Shown piece after piece: positions 23,342 to 32,669 of a stretch of 33,157 bases of DNA. This DNA is from an uncultured Clostridia bacterium (lineage in GTDB: Bacteria > Bacillota > Clostridia > Oscillospirales > Oscillospiraceae). Position numbers and translations under genes: made by a program. The first letter of the stretch is position 1, and the number at the start of each line of letters is the position of its first letter. The notes beneath the pieces were generated by a model that worked only from the letters and a program-made list of their open reading frames with translations, was not told the origin of the DNA and made no database searches. The stretch covers positions 1-33,157 of the forward strand of contig CAMNKQ010000005.1 of NCBI GenBank assembly GCA_946542465.1, written 5' to 3'.

Positions 23342-25150
23342 ATGGCCACAAGGACTGTAAAAGCTCGCGTAGAGCTTGATGGTGAAGCACAATACAAGCA
23401 GGCGATGTCGGAACTGAGCAAGGGAAATGCTGTCCTTGGCTCTGAAATGCGCAAGCTGCAGGCTGAGTACAAGGGCAACAGCGAAAGCACCGAGTTCCTC
23501 ACCAAAAAGGGTGAGCTTCTCGAGCGCCAGCTTCTCCAGCAGAAAGACAAGGTCCAGACGCTGCGGGATGCGCTGGCCAACGCTGCGCAGCAGTACGGTG
23601 AAAGCTCCGATAAGACCCAGGACTGGCAGATCAAGCTGAACAATGCCGAAGCCGCCCAATACGACCTGGAGGCCGCGATCCGGGAGAACAACGATGCCCT
23701 GCAGGGCGAAAGTGATACTATGGTCGGCCTGGGCGATACCGTGGGTGATCTTGCTTCAAAGCTCGGTATCCAAATCCCGGATGGGGCAAAAAAAGCGCTC
23801 AATGGCATGCAAGGCTTATCAACCGGTACCGTAGCGGCTATGGGCGCGTCTGTGGCTGCTGTAGCCGCCCTCTATAAAGCTGTACAGCAACTTCATCAAA
23901 TGACGGTAGAGGCCGCAGCCAATGTCGACGAGATTCTCACGGAATCCATGACCTCGGGCTTGAGCACTCGCACGATCCAGCAGCTTAAGTATGCGGAAAA
24001 CCTGATTGATGTCTCCTACGGTACCATTACAGGAACATTGACCAAGCTCACCCGAAATATAGCAGAGGCGGACAGTGGAAACGCAGCGCTCGCCGAGAGC
24101 TTTGAGAATCTCGGCGCGTCCATATTGGACACCGACGGAAGCCTGCGCAGTGCGGAGGCTGTGTTTTATGACGTGATCGATGCGCTGGGAGGGATTGAAA
24201 ACACCACGCGGCGTGACGCTGCTGCAATGGAAATTCTGGGAAAGTCCGCGCAGGAGTTGAATCCTCTGATTATGCAGGGAAGTGCGGCTTTAAGGGATCT
24301 GGCTGCAGAAGCTGAAGCTACTGGATACGTCCTGGATGAGAGCCAGCTCAAAAAGCTTGGTGAAGTGGACGACGCCTATCAGGAGCTGCAGTTGCAGATT
24401 CAGGCAACGAAACAGCAGCTTGCTACTGAGTTTGCACCCGCCTCCAAGGAAGTCCTTGAAACTTTTGCAAAGCTCACTAAAGGAGCGGGAGACGCGCTGA
24501 CACAGTCCGGGCTTGTCAAGGGTGTGGGTGAGTTGGTGCAGTTCTCTTTGGCTCTTCTGCAACCACTGGGGGCGCTGCTTGGACTTGCCCCGGAGTTAAC
24601 ATCCGGCTTGCAGCCGCTTTATACAGTCCTTCACGCGATCGCTGGTGTTTTTGCCTGGATTGCCGACGTGGGGAATGCGGCGCTCGGTGTTCTTACCGGT
24701 TTTACTGCTGCAGGAAGGACGCGCTTTAATACTGCTTTAGGCTTAAATGCACAGTATGGGATGTATTCCAATCTGCAGCAATGGAATGGGACAGCGGCAC
24801 AGTATGAAGCCTGGCGCAATTCCTCGTATTCGGGAAGCCGAAACCCAAACTATGGTTATGATGCTGAAACTGGCCGCTATTATGACCGTGAGACCGGTAA
24901 TTATATCTACGGTTACAACGCCTCCGGCAACAGCAACTGGCGCGGCGGCATGACTTACCTGGCCGAAAACGGACCGGAGGCGGTATTTCTTCCAGCGGGC
25001 AGCCGGATCATGAACGCCCAGGAGACCAGGCAGGCCATGGGCGGCGACACCTTCTATATCACCATCGACCCAAAGAATGTGAAGGAATTCAACGATATTG
25101 TGGAGATTGCCCGCAGCGCCCGCGTGCTCTCACGCATGAAGGGAGGGTAA
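23342..25150 (+). CDS. Tape measure protein (602 aa)
   Basis: Coiled-coil N-term (YKQAMSELSKGNAVLGSEMRKLQAEY), hydrophobic centre, C-term MTYLAENGPEAVFLPAGSRIMNAQETR. Confidence 0.88.
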   Translation: MATRTVKARVELDGEAQYKQAMSELSKGNAVLGSEMRKLQAEYKGNSESTEFLTKKGELLERQLLQQKDKVQTLRDALANAAQQYGESSDKTQDWQIKLNNAEAAQYDLEAAIRENNDALQGESDTMVGLGDTVGDLASKLGIQIPDGAKKALNGMQGLSTGTVAAMGASVAAVAALYKAVQQLHQMTVEAAANVDEILTESMTSGLSTRTIQQLKYAENLIDVSYGTITGTLTKLTRNIAEADSGNAALAESFENLGASILDTDGSLRSAEAVFYDVIDALGGIENTTRRDAAAMEILGKSAQELNPLIMQGSAALRDLAAEAEATGYVLDESQLKKLGEVDDAYQELQLQIQATKQQLATEFAPASKEVLETFAKLTKGAGDALTQSGLVKGVGELVQFSLALLQPLGALLGLAPELTSGLQPLYTVLHAIAGVFAWIADVGNAALGVLTGFTAAGRTRFNTALGLNAQYGMYSNLQQWNGTAAQYEAWRNSSYSGSRNPNYGYDAETGRYYDRETGNYIYGYNASGNSNWRGGMTYLAENGPEAVFLPAGSRIMNAQETRQAMGGDTFYITIDPKNVKEFNDIVEIARSARVLSRMKGG

Positions 25151-25153
25151 AGA

Positions 25154-27205
25154 GTGGCTTTTGTTACAGTCAACATTCCCCTGCAGAAAAGCGCGCTGGT
25201 ATTCGAGGATGCACCCAACCTCAACTACCACGACAAAACTGCATATACGGCATACCTCAACCCTCCATCAGGGGAAGCCAGAAAAACGCTGCTGAAGTTC
25301 GGGCCGGTTCCGGAAGCCTATCGCTATATGGGCATTAACACCGCCTATATAAGCGCTTATTACTATGGCAACAAGAGCGGGAACCGAACGATAGTTCGGC
25401 CATACATCACGAAAAGTACCTGGAAGGATTTCGATGCAGGATCCATCAACTGGAATAGCACCCCGGCTTTCTCGCAATGGTTTGCTCCGGGGGTTGGCTA
25501 CACGTTCCCGGATGCGACTACTGGAATCCGTCTTTCGACGCCGAGATCTTTCTATTCGGATTACGACGAGTCTCTCATGGCAAAGCGCATGGCGAGCGAG
25601 GTCGTTTCCCTTTTCCCCTATCTTACTTCTGCCAGCCAGTCGGACAGCATTATTCTGAGGAATGACAGCACAGAACCGATCGAGCTTGTCGTGCAGTTTA
25701 ATGATGGGATTACAGTTCGCTCCAAAATAACGGCTTCTGATAAGACAAGCGGTTACGTGGATCCTACTGTATCCAATGTCTTCTCCTGGTCTTTTGAAGA
25801 AAACGCACTCACTTTGCACGCAATCGGACCATGGGACCAGCAGACGGCAACGTTCTACTGGAGAGCAGCAGGTGAGTCAAGCTGGAACAGCATTCCGGCA
25901 GGTACAGTATCGCAGGTAACAATTCCCGCGAATACTTTCCCCCTTGGCACTGTCGAGTGGTATGTGGCCGGCACGGATACACAGGGAACTTCCTCGCAGA
26001 CGGAAGTTTTCACCGTTTCCACCACGGCGGCTCTGTCCGATGCCATGCCGGTTTCACCCATGGATACGCTGGTCAATAGTGATGCCCCGGTTACATTCGC
26101 TTGGTCTGTTTCCAACGCAAACAACCCTTTGCAGACAGGCGCGGATCTCCAGTACAGCGCCGACGGCGGCAGCACTTGGGCACAGATCGGCCATGCCGAC
26201 GGCAATGTGAGAAGCCTGGAAGTCGCTGCCGGGGTCATGCCTGGTGGATCCATCCAATGGCGTGTGCGCTCCTATAACATCGATGGCGTGGCCGGACCCT
26301 GGAGCACACCCGCGTCCTTCTATTACATCGGCGCGCCGGCGGCTCCCATCGTCTCTGCTACCGAAGTGCCATTTACCACGGTGACTTGGACGGCAGCTGG
26401 CCAGCAGGCGTATGAGGTTATCATTGACGGTGTATCCTCCGGCATTCAATTTGGGACTGGAAAGAGCTACACGGTGCCGGAACCGCTGATTGACGGCGGG
26501 CACAGCGTCCAGGTGCGCGTACAGGGCATTTATGGTCTCTGGTCTGCAGCTGGAGCTACGAACATAACGGTTCAAAACCAGCCGGGCGACGAGATCAGTC
26601 TGAACGGCACGTCTGATCTGGACACCGTCTTAAACTGGAGCACCGAAGGCAGCACCTTGCCCTTCCTGATCTATAGGGACGAAAAGCGTATCGGTCAGAC
26701 TGACGGGTTGAGTTTCCGAGACCGCTTTGTCCTGGGCGAACACAGCTATTACGTGCTGGTGAAGCTTGAAAACGGAAACTACACCCGGAGCAATATTTAC
26801 ACCGGCACAATGACAGCGGACGGAGTGCAGATCTCGGCCGCCGCGGGCGGAGACTGGATCAAGCTCAGACTGTCCGAGAACAGCGCGAGCGCTCAGGCCT
26901 TCGCCTCCGATCGCTCTTCGAGCCTGCGCCATGTAACGGGTGCTGTTTATCCGGTGCTGGAGTTGGGGCAATTTCAGGATTTGAGCGGGAGCTACGATGT
27001 GGCTTACCCAGACCATGCCCAGGCGAAAGCCTTTGAAGCGTTGTTCGGACAGGTCGTGATCGTCAAATCCCGAGGGGATAACGTGATGATCGGGGCCATG
27101 ACCAAGCTCAACAAAACGCAGGGTGATTTTTATATTTCCTATTCCTTCACCCTGCAGCAGATCGAATGGGAGGATTTCGTCGATGACACGGACGCTGGGA
27201 TTTAA
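25154..27205 (+). CDS. Tail protein with N-terminal DNRLRE-like and internal Ig/FN3-like domains (683 aa)
   Basis: DKTAYTAYLNPPSGEARKTLLKFGPVPEAYRYMGINTAYISAYYY...; repeated WSxxxNxL...YxWR..G...W FN3-like segments. Confidence 0.7.
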   Translation: MAFVTVNIPLQKSALVFEDAPNLNYHDKTAYTAYLNPPSGEARKTLLKFGPVPEAYRYMGINTAYISAYYYGNKSGNRTIVRPYITKSTWKDFDAGSINWNSTPAFSQWFAPGVGYTFPDATTGIRLSTPRSFYSDYDESLMAKRMASEVVSLFPYLTSASQSDSIILRNDSTEPIELVVQFNDGITVRSKITASDKTSGYVDPTVSNVFSWSFEENALTLHAIGPWDQQTATFYWRAAGESSWNSIPAGTVSQVTIPANTFPLGTVEWYVAGTDTQGTSSQTEVFTVSTTAALSDAMPVSPMDTLVNSDAPVTFAWSVSNANNPLQTGADLQYSADGGSTWAQIGHADGNVRSLEVAAGVMPGGSIQWRVRSYNIDGVAGPWSTPASFYYIGAPAAPIVSATEVPFTTVTWTAAGQQAYEVIIDGVSSGIQFGTGKSYTVPEPLIDGGHSVQVRVQGIYGLWSAAGATNITVQNQPGDEISLNGTSDLDTVLNWSTEGSTLPFLIYRDEKRIGQTDGLSFRDRFVLGEHSYYVLVKLENGNYTRSNIYTGTMTADGVQISAAAGGDWIKLRLSENSASAQAFASDRSSSLRHVTGAVYPVLELGQFQDLSGSYDVAYPDHAQAKAFEALFGQVVIVKSRGDNVMIGAMTKLNKTQGDFYISYSFTLQQIEWEDFVDDTDAGI

Positions 27206-28229
27206 GTACAATGTGCTGCGCTCCGGCGCGATCTTCTCCCGACTGATCGCCTTGCCGGACGCAAGCGCCCCCACTATCCGCATGAACGACAGCGGGCCGA
27301 TCAAGACGTCTTTTTCAGGGACGTTCCTGCCAAATGCCAAGGTAGATCTGCTCTCCGATGAAGTGCAGCCGGTGATGGTGATCGACGGGGTAGAGCATCC
27401 GCTCGGCGTGTTCCTGGTAACGACTGTGTCGGATTCGCAAGGGGATACCGCAAAGTCGATCAGCGTGGAAGCGTACGACCGTGCATGGCGGCTGGAAAGC
27501 ACCAAGACAGAGACCATGATCTACTTTGCTGCCGGTACAAACTATCTCGAAGCGGTTAAGGGCCTTTTGACCGCGGCAGGCATTACCAGCGTAATCGAGA
27601 CGCCAACCGCCGCCTCCCTTACAGAGGCCCGGCAGGAGTGGGACGTGGGAACCTCGTATCTCACGATCGTCAACCAGCTCCTTGGCGAGATCAACTATAA
27701 GGAGATATGGTTTAACCAGGACGGCGTGGCTATCCTGGAGCCGGTGAAAACGCCGACCGCCGAAAATATTACCCATACGCTTGACAGTGAGAAGGTGAGC
27801 AGCCTGTTGCTTCCTTCTCTGCGCCGGGAGACGGACGCCTTCTCCGTGCCCAATGTTTTTATCTGCGTCTGCTCCAATCCAGATAAGGACGTTCCGCTCG
27901 TGGCCACTGCAGTAAACGACAATCCCGCATCGCCGTTATCGACGGTACGGCGCGGACGCCGGATCTGCACGGTGGAGTATGTGGATACTATCGCAAGTCA
28001 GAACGAGCTGCAGGCCTATGCCGATCGGCAGCGGGACAGCTCCATGATCCGCGGAGAAACACTAATCGCGCAGACCGCGCTGCTTCCCGGATTCGGTGTT
28101 GACGATGTAACGGCGCTGCATTTTAACGATTTCTCCGGGGTTTGTTTGGAACGCGCCTGGACCATGGAGCTGAGTGTGGGCGGGACAATGTCCCACACGC
28201 TTGAAAAGGTGGTGTATGCCCTTGAATGA
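27183..28229 (+). CDS. Baseplate hub/tail-associated protein
   Basis: MTRTLGFKYNVLRSGAIFSRLIALPDASAPTIRMNDSGPIKTSFSGTFLPNAKVDLLSDEVQPVMVIDGVEHPLGVFLVTT. Confidence 0.75.
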   Translation: MTRTLGFKYNVLRSGAIFSRLIALPDASAPTIRMNDSGPIKTSFSGTFLPNAKVDLLSDEVQPVMVIDGVEHPLGVFLVTTVSDSQGDTAKSISVEAYDRAWRLESTKTETMIYFAAGTNYLEAVKGLLTAAGITSVIETPTAASLTEARQEWDVGTSYLTIVNQLLGEINYKEIWFNQDGVAILEPVKTPTAENITHTLDSEKVSSLLLPSLRRETDAFSVPNVFICVCSNPDKDVPLVATAVNDNPASPLSTVRRGRRICTVEYVDTIASQNELQAYADRQRDSSMIRGETLIAQTALLPGFGVDDVTALHFNDFSGVCLERAWTMELSVGGTMSHTLEKVVYALE

Positions 28230-28455
28230 ATTCTTTTTCGCGTCTCAGAAACTGCAGCAGCCGACGCAGTTCTATCTTGCCACAGTTGGCAGCGTTTCTG
28301 CATCGGGCACAACGATCACCTTTGACGGACAGACAGAACCGACGACAAAACGCTACAAACACCTGATAGCCGGCACGGCGCTTGCAGCCGGGGATCGGGT
28401 GCTCGTGCTCAGAACAAACGGGTCCTTCGTGATCCTCGGCAAAATCGGCTTTTAG
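28216..28455 (+). CDS. Small tail protein (79 aa)
   Basis: MPLNEFFFASQKLQQPTQFYLATVGSVSASGTTITFDGQTEPTTKRYKHLIAGTALAAGDRVLVLRTNGSFVILGKIGF. Confidence 0.7.
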   Translation: MPLNEFFFASQKLQQPTQFYLATVGSVSASGTTITFDGQTEPTTKRYKHLIAGTALAAGDRVLVLRTNGSFVILGKIGF

Positions 28456-28475
28456 GAAAAAGGAGACCAGGAAAT

Positions 28476-30080
28476 ATGCTGACAATTGTAATTCGTGGAA
28501 GGATGGCCTGCGGCCGCGCGGATAACGATCCGATCACGAGCGGGAGCGTCGGCTATCCCGTGCATTTTGATTTTTCCCCGGAGTGGGAGGATTTGATCAA
28601 AAACGCTGTATTCATCGGAAGCGGCATTACTTTTGAGGTCCCGCTGATCAATACCGATGAGACGATCATTCCACATGAGGTTCTGGCGGATGCCGGGAGC
28701 AGCCTGCTGATCGGAGCCTATGGAGCAACACCTGACGGCTCGGTCGTCATGCCTACTGTATATGTGAAGATCAGCCAGATCAATGCCGGCGCCGTTCCGC
28801 CGATCGTGAGCCCGTCTGTGCCTACGCCGTCTTGGGCAATCCAGGTACAGGCTGCGGCGGAGAAAACGCTCAGCGCTGCGGAAGGCTCTGCCGAAGACGC
28901 TGAGGCATGGGCGGTAGGGGAGAGAAACGGCGAGCCAGTCACAGAGGACGATCCGACATACCACAACAACGCGAAGTATTACGCCAAGCAGGGAGGCGGG
29001 CCGGGTGGAGCCGTGCAGTCCGTCAACGGTAAGACAGGGCATGTTGAGCTCAATGCCGAGAATGTGGACGCTCTGCCTTCTGGGACAACACTTGATGAGA
29101 TCTCCGACGGTGCGACCTATAAGCGCGCGACCGCCGCGCAGCTGCGGCAGATCGCGGATAACGCCGCCGAGCTCCAGGCGCAGGACGGAAAGATCGAGGC
29201 ACTGGAAAGCGGCGTGGCTGATATTGAGGCCGTGATTCCGAACCAGGCAACGCCTCAGAATCAGCTTGCGGATAAGAGTTTTGTCAACAGCTCTATCAAC
29301 AGCAGCGCGGCCTTCTTTCGCGGCGCTTTTGCGACTCGCGCGGCCCTCTTTGCCGTCGCCTGGCAGACCGCAGATCCCAGCGCGGCGAACTACGTCAGCA
29401 ACAACGACTATGCTTATGTTGCGGACGATGAGACACACGACGATGAAGCATGGCGTTATATCTACGTGCTTCAGCCCGGCGGTACCTCAAACGGATGGCA
29501 GCCGCAGTTTCGCGTCAATGAATCTCCGCTGACGGCAGCGCAGCTCGCAGCGCTTAACTCCGGAGCGACGGCGGAGCTGATTGAACAGATCAGCAAAAAT
29601 GCAGCTGCAATTGCGCTCAAATACACCAAACCTGCTGTCGGCATCCCCGCGTCTGATCTCGCGCCGGGAGTTATCCCGTCCGTTCCCAACCCATCTTCCG
29701 CCACGCCCGAGATGGACGACGTCCCGTCTGCCGGCTCATCTGCTGCCTACGCCAGAGGCGACCACGTTCACCCGAGCGACACTTCCAAGGCCGACAAGGT
29801 GACGGAAGTCACGGTCTCCACGGCCGGCGCGGTCACGCAGGCGCTCGACCCTGAAAAAATCTATCACTTCACCGGGGCCTTGACGGCGCTGACGATCACG
29901 CTCAACGCCCCCGCCGCGGGCCAGCTCGCCCACTACCGCTTTGACTTCGACAGCGCTTCGACCGCTCCGACCGTGACGATCCCGAACACGGTCGCGATGC
30001 CGGGCGGCTTCACGGTCGAGGCAAGCAGGCACTATGAAATCGACATCCTCAACGGTTACGGGGCGGTGATGGCGTGGTGA
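28476..30080 (+). CDS. Tail fibre / upper baseplate protein
   Basis: AVQSVNGKTGHVELNAENVDAL collar-type motif; PEMDDVPSAGSSAAYARGDHVHPSDTSKADK fibre motif. Confidence 0.8.
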   Translation: MLTIVIRGRMACGRADNDPITSGSVGYPVHFDFSPEWEDLIKNAVFIGSGITFEVPLINTDETIIPHEVLADAGSSLLIGAYGATPDGSVVMPTVYVKISQINAGAVPPIVSPSVPTPSWAIQVQAAAEKTLSAAEGSAEDAEAWAVGERNGEPVTEDDPTYHNNAKYYAKQGGGPGGAVQSVNGKTGHVELNAENVDALPSGTTLDEISDGATYKRATAAQLRQIADNAAELQAQDGKIEALESGVADIEAVIPNQATPQNQLADKSFVNSSINSSAAFFRGAFATRAALFAVAWQTADPSAANYVSNNDYAYVADDETHDDEAWRYIYVLQPGGTSNGWQPQFRVNESPLTAAQLAALNSGATAELIEQISKNAAAIALKYTKPAVGIPASDLAPGVIPSVPNPSSATPEMDDVPSAGSSAAYARGDHVHPSDTSKADKVTEVTVSTAGAVTQALDPEKIYHFTGALTALTITLNAPAAGQLAHYRFDFDSASTAPTVTIPNTVAMPGGFTVEASRHYEIDILNGYGAVMAW

Positions 30081-30544
30081 ATCTTCTGAGAAGAAGAGAG
30101 ATGGTGCTGTCGAGCGAAGCACCCGCAGACCCGCTTCACCCGCTTGTTAATGGTAGCTATAAAGGTTCGACTGGCAGTAGCGGCGATACGAAAGTAACAC
30201 TTGGCAACCATGTCTATATTTACAAACGATATGGCGATGCCAACTGGAATGGCTTAGTCCCTTTGGAATCGACCTTTACGCTTTCTGTTGGCGATGTTGT
30301 CGATTATCGCATCAATGTCACTCGTTGCACAGGATGCACTTGGGGATTGCAACTCCAAGATACAAGCGCCGCTAGCATGACCGTAAAAAGCGGCATTACC
30401 GAAGTCGGCGAGTATACTGGACGCTTAACCATTTCCGTTGCTCGTGAAATGGCAAAGCATCGATATTATTGCACCAGCGGCTCAACCAAGAAATACTTCG
30501 AATACGACCTTGAAATATATGTCAACGGTGTCCGCTACATCTAA
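30077..30544 (+). CDS. Variable tail-tip / putative receptor-binding protein
   Basis: MNLLRRREMVLSSEAP leader, then a compositionally distinct beta-rich domain; follows fibre gene; supplied ORF starts at 30074. Confidence 0.6.
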   Translation: MNLLRRREMVLSSEAPADPLHPLVNGSYKGSTGSSGDTKVTLGNHVYIYKRYGDANWNGLVPLESTFTLSVGDVVDYRINVTRCTGCTWGLQLQDTSAASMTVKSGITEVGEYTGRLTISVAREMAKHRYYCTSGSTKKYFEYDLEIYVNGVRYI

Positions 30545-30556
30545 GGAGGGCAGACA

Positions 30557-30835
30557 ATGTACGGAAAACTTATCAAGGGCGAACTGCAAATCGCCCCTAA
30601 AAAACTGAACGGCGACGGCGTGATCGTCTACAACCCTCCCGCAGAGATGTATCTCGCCGCAGGGTACAAGCCCGTCACCTTTACCGACGCGCCCGATGCG
30701 CCGAGCGGCTATACCTGCGAAAGCGGCTGGGAGGAGCAGACGGACGCCATCGTGCAGACCTGGGCGCTCATGCCGCTGCCCGACGACATTGACGAGGCGG
30801 AAGCCTATGACATCATCTTCGGAGGTGCGGAATGA
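30557..30835 (+). CDS. Small tail-region protein
   Basis: MYGKLIKGELQIAPKKLNGDGVIVYNPPAEMYLAAGYKPVTFTDAPDAPSGYTCESGWEEQTDAIVQTW. Confidence 0.75.
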   Translation: MYGKLIKGELQIAPKKLNGDGVIVYNPPAEMYLAAGYKPVTFTDAPDAPSGYTCESGWEEQTDAIVQTWALMPLPDDIDEAEAYDIIFGGAE

Positions 30836-31233
30836 AACGGGAACACGCATACAAGCTGCGGGACACGCTGCATAAGGCGGTCGTTTCCCTCTCCGACGGG
30901 GACGCGCTGGAGGGCGTTGAACTGTTCCCGCCGTGGGCGGCGGATACTGCGTATGAAGCCGGCGTTCGCGTCAGATACATGGGGAAGCTGTACCGCTGTG
31001 AGCAGACCCACAGCTCGCAGGAAGGCTGGGAGCCGCCCGCCATCCCCGCGCTGTGGACCGACGTGGCAGAGCCGGGTAAGATCCCCGTCTGGCGGCAGCC
31101 CACAGGCGCGCAGGACGCATATCGCATCGGCGATCTGGTGCATTATCCCGACGCGGACGGGCCTGTCTACCGCTGCACCATCGACTACAACGTATACGCT
31201 CCCGACGTGGCTGGCTGGGAGGTTGTGCTATGA
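30832..31233 (+). CDS. Carbohydrate-binding (CBM5/12-like) tail protein
   Basis: AYEAGVRVRYMGKLYRCEQTHSSQEGWEPPAIPALWTDVAEPGKIPVWRQPTGAQDAYRIGDLVHYPDADGPVYRCTIDYNVYAPDVAGWEVV. Confidence 0.85.
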   Translation: MKREHAYKLRDTLHKAVVSLSDGDALEGVELFPPWAADTAYEAGVRVRYMGKLYRCEQTHSSQEGWEPPAIPALWTDVAEPGKIPVWRQPTGAQDAYRIGDLVHYPDADGPVYRCTIDYNVYAPDVAGWEVVL

Positions 31234-31997
31234 GCAAAAAGACTGGCGTGGGCCTGGCGGCCTACGCAAAGGCCCAGCTGGGCAAGCCCTACTGGTGGGG
31301 CACCTTCGGCCAGACGGCCACGCCGCAGCTGCTCGCCCAGAAGCGGCAGCAATACCCCAGCTACTACACGGCCAACGATTTCAACTCTCAGATGGGCAGG
31401 CGCGTCCACGACTGCGTGGGGCTGATCAAGGGCTATCTCTGGAGCGAGACACCGGAGAGCGCGCCGCAGTACGGCCTGACGCCGGACGTGGCCGTCTCGG
31501 GCCTGTACGCGGCCTGCAGCCGCAAGGGCGACATCGGCAGTATCCCGGAGATCCCCGGCGTCTGCGTGTTCAAGAAGGACATGGGGCACGTCGGCGTTTA
31601 CATGGGCCAAGGCATGGTCGTGGAGGCGCTGGGACATGCCTACGGCGTCGTCACGTCGGCGCTCGGCTCCCGGCCGTGGGCCTATTGGGGCATGCCGAAG
31701 TGGATCGACTACGGCAGCGGCGCCGAGGATCCTGACGAGGGCACGCCGCAGCCGCAGCCGGCAGGCCCGACCTGCACGGTGACGCTGCCGCTGCTCAAAC
31801 GCGGCGCCACCGGACCGGCTGTCGAAGCTGCGCAGGAGCTCCTGCAGCTGCGCGGCTATGAGCTGCCGCTCTGGGGCACGGACGGCGACTTCGGCGATGA
31901 GACCGCCGCGGCCGTCGACGCCTGCCAGGCCGACCACGATCTGACGGTGGACACCGAGATCGGCCCGGACACCTGGGCGAAGCTTATTACTCTGTAA
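31230..31997 (+). CDS. Endolysin: NlpC/P60-like peptidase + peptidoglycan-binding domain
   Basis: RVHDCVGLIKGYLW (Cys), GHVGVYMG (His); C-term LLKRGATGPAVEAAQELLQLRGYELPLWGTDGDFGDETAAAVDACQ. Confidence 0.9.
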   Translation: MSKKTGVGLAAYAKAQLGKPYWWGTFGQTATPQLLAQKRQQYPSYYTANDFNSQMGRRVHDCVGLIKGYLWSETPESAPQYGLTPDVAVSGLYAACSRKGDIGSIPEIPGVCVFKKDMGHVGVYMGQGMVVEALGHAYGVVTSALGSRPWAYWGMPKWIDYGSGAEDPDEGTPQPQPAGPTCTVTLPLLKRGATGPAVEAAQELLQLRGYELPLWGTDGDFGDETAAAVDACQADHDLTVDTEIGPDTWAKLITL

Positions 31998-32022
31998 TCT
32001 TTTATTTTGGAGGTATATACAA

Positions 32023-32520
32023 ATGAAAGACACTATTCTTGCGGTCATTGGCATTGTCGGCGCTTTCATCGCCCACATCTTCGGCGGGTGGAATGCGGCC
32101 ATGGGAACGCTGCTGATTTTCATGGGCATCGATTATGTCTCCGGACTGATCGTGGCCGGCATCTTTCACGCATCGCCCAAGAGCGAGGGAGGAGCGCTGG
32201 AGAGTAAAGCGGCCAGCAAGGGACTGATCAGAAAAGGCATGGCTCTGCTGGTGGTGCTGATCGGTGCGCGTCTGGACCTCCTGCTGGGGACGGATTACAT
32301 CCGGGATGGAATCATCATCGCTTTTGTGGTCAATGAATTGCTGAGCATCGTGGAAAACATGGGCCTCATGGGCGTACCCTTCCCGGAACCGCTGAAAAAT
32401 GCTATTGAGCTTCTGAGAGGGAAGGCGTCGGGTGTACCTATCCCGGAACCGCAGACGGAGGAAGGCCGGCGTACTGAAGCGGAAGCCGACGCCACGCATG
32501 ATAAAGACATCGCTACATAA
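32023..32520 (+). CDS. Phage holin (toxin-secretion/lysis holin family)
   Basis: MKDTILAVIGIVGAFIAHIFGGWNAAMGTLLIFMGIDYVSGLIVAGIFHASPKSEGGALESKAASKGLIRKGMALLVVLIGARLD... Confidence 0.92.
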   Translation: MKDTILAVIGIVGAFIAHIFGGWNAAMGTLLIFMGIDYVSGLIVAGIFHASPKSEGGALESKAASKGLIRKGMALLVVLIGARLDLLLGTDYIRDGIIIAFVVNELLSIVENMGLMGVPFPEPLKNAIELLRGKASGVPIPEPQTEEGRRTEAEADATHDKDIAT

Positions 32521-32523
32521 CGC

Positions 32524-32555
32524 AAATCCCCGGAGCAGCGCTCCGGGGATTTTTT
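32524..32555 (+). terminator. Strong intrinsic terminator of late operon
   Basis: AAATCCCCGGAGC-AGC-GCTCCGGGGATTT TTT. Confidence 0.92.
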
Positions 32556-32556
32556 C

Positions 32557-32584
32557 TTGCCTTATTTGGAATATGTGTTATACT
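32557..32584 (+). promoter_or_regulatory. Promoter-like sequence driving at most a very short transcript
   Basis: TTGCCT - N16 - TATACT with extended -10 TGT, followed within 10 nt by a terminator-like hairpin. Confidence 0.45.
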
Positions 32585-32591
32585 ATTCATG

Positions 32592-32632
32592 CCGATAAGC
32601 TTTTCACGGGTGTGGAAAGCTTATCGGTTTTT
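32592..32632 (+). terminator. Terminator-like long hairpin / dyad beside integrase 3' end
   Basis: CCGATAAGCTTTTCAC-GGGT-GTGGAAAGCTTATCGG (12 perfect bp + near-complementary extension) followed by TTTTT. Confidence 0.7.
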
Positions 32633-32669
32633 GCAATCCGGGCCACCGTACTGTAAAAGCTGATGATAA

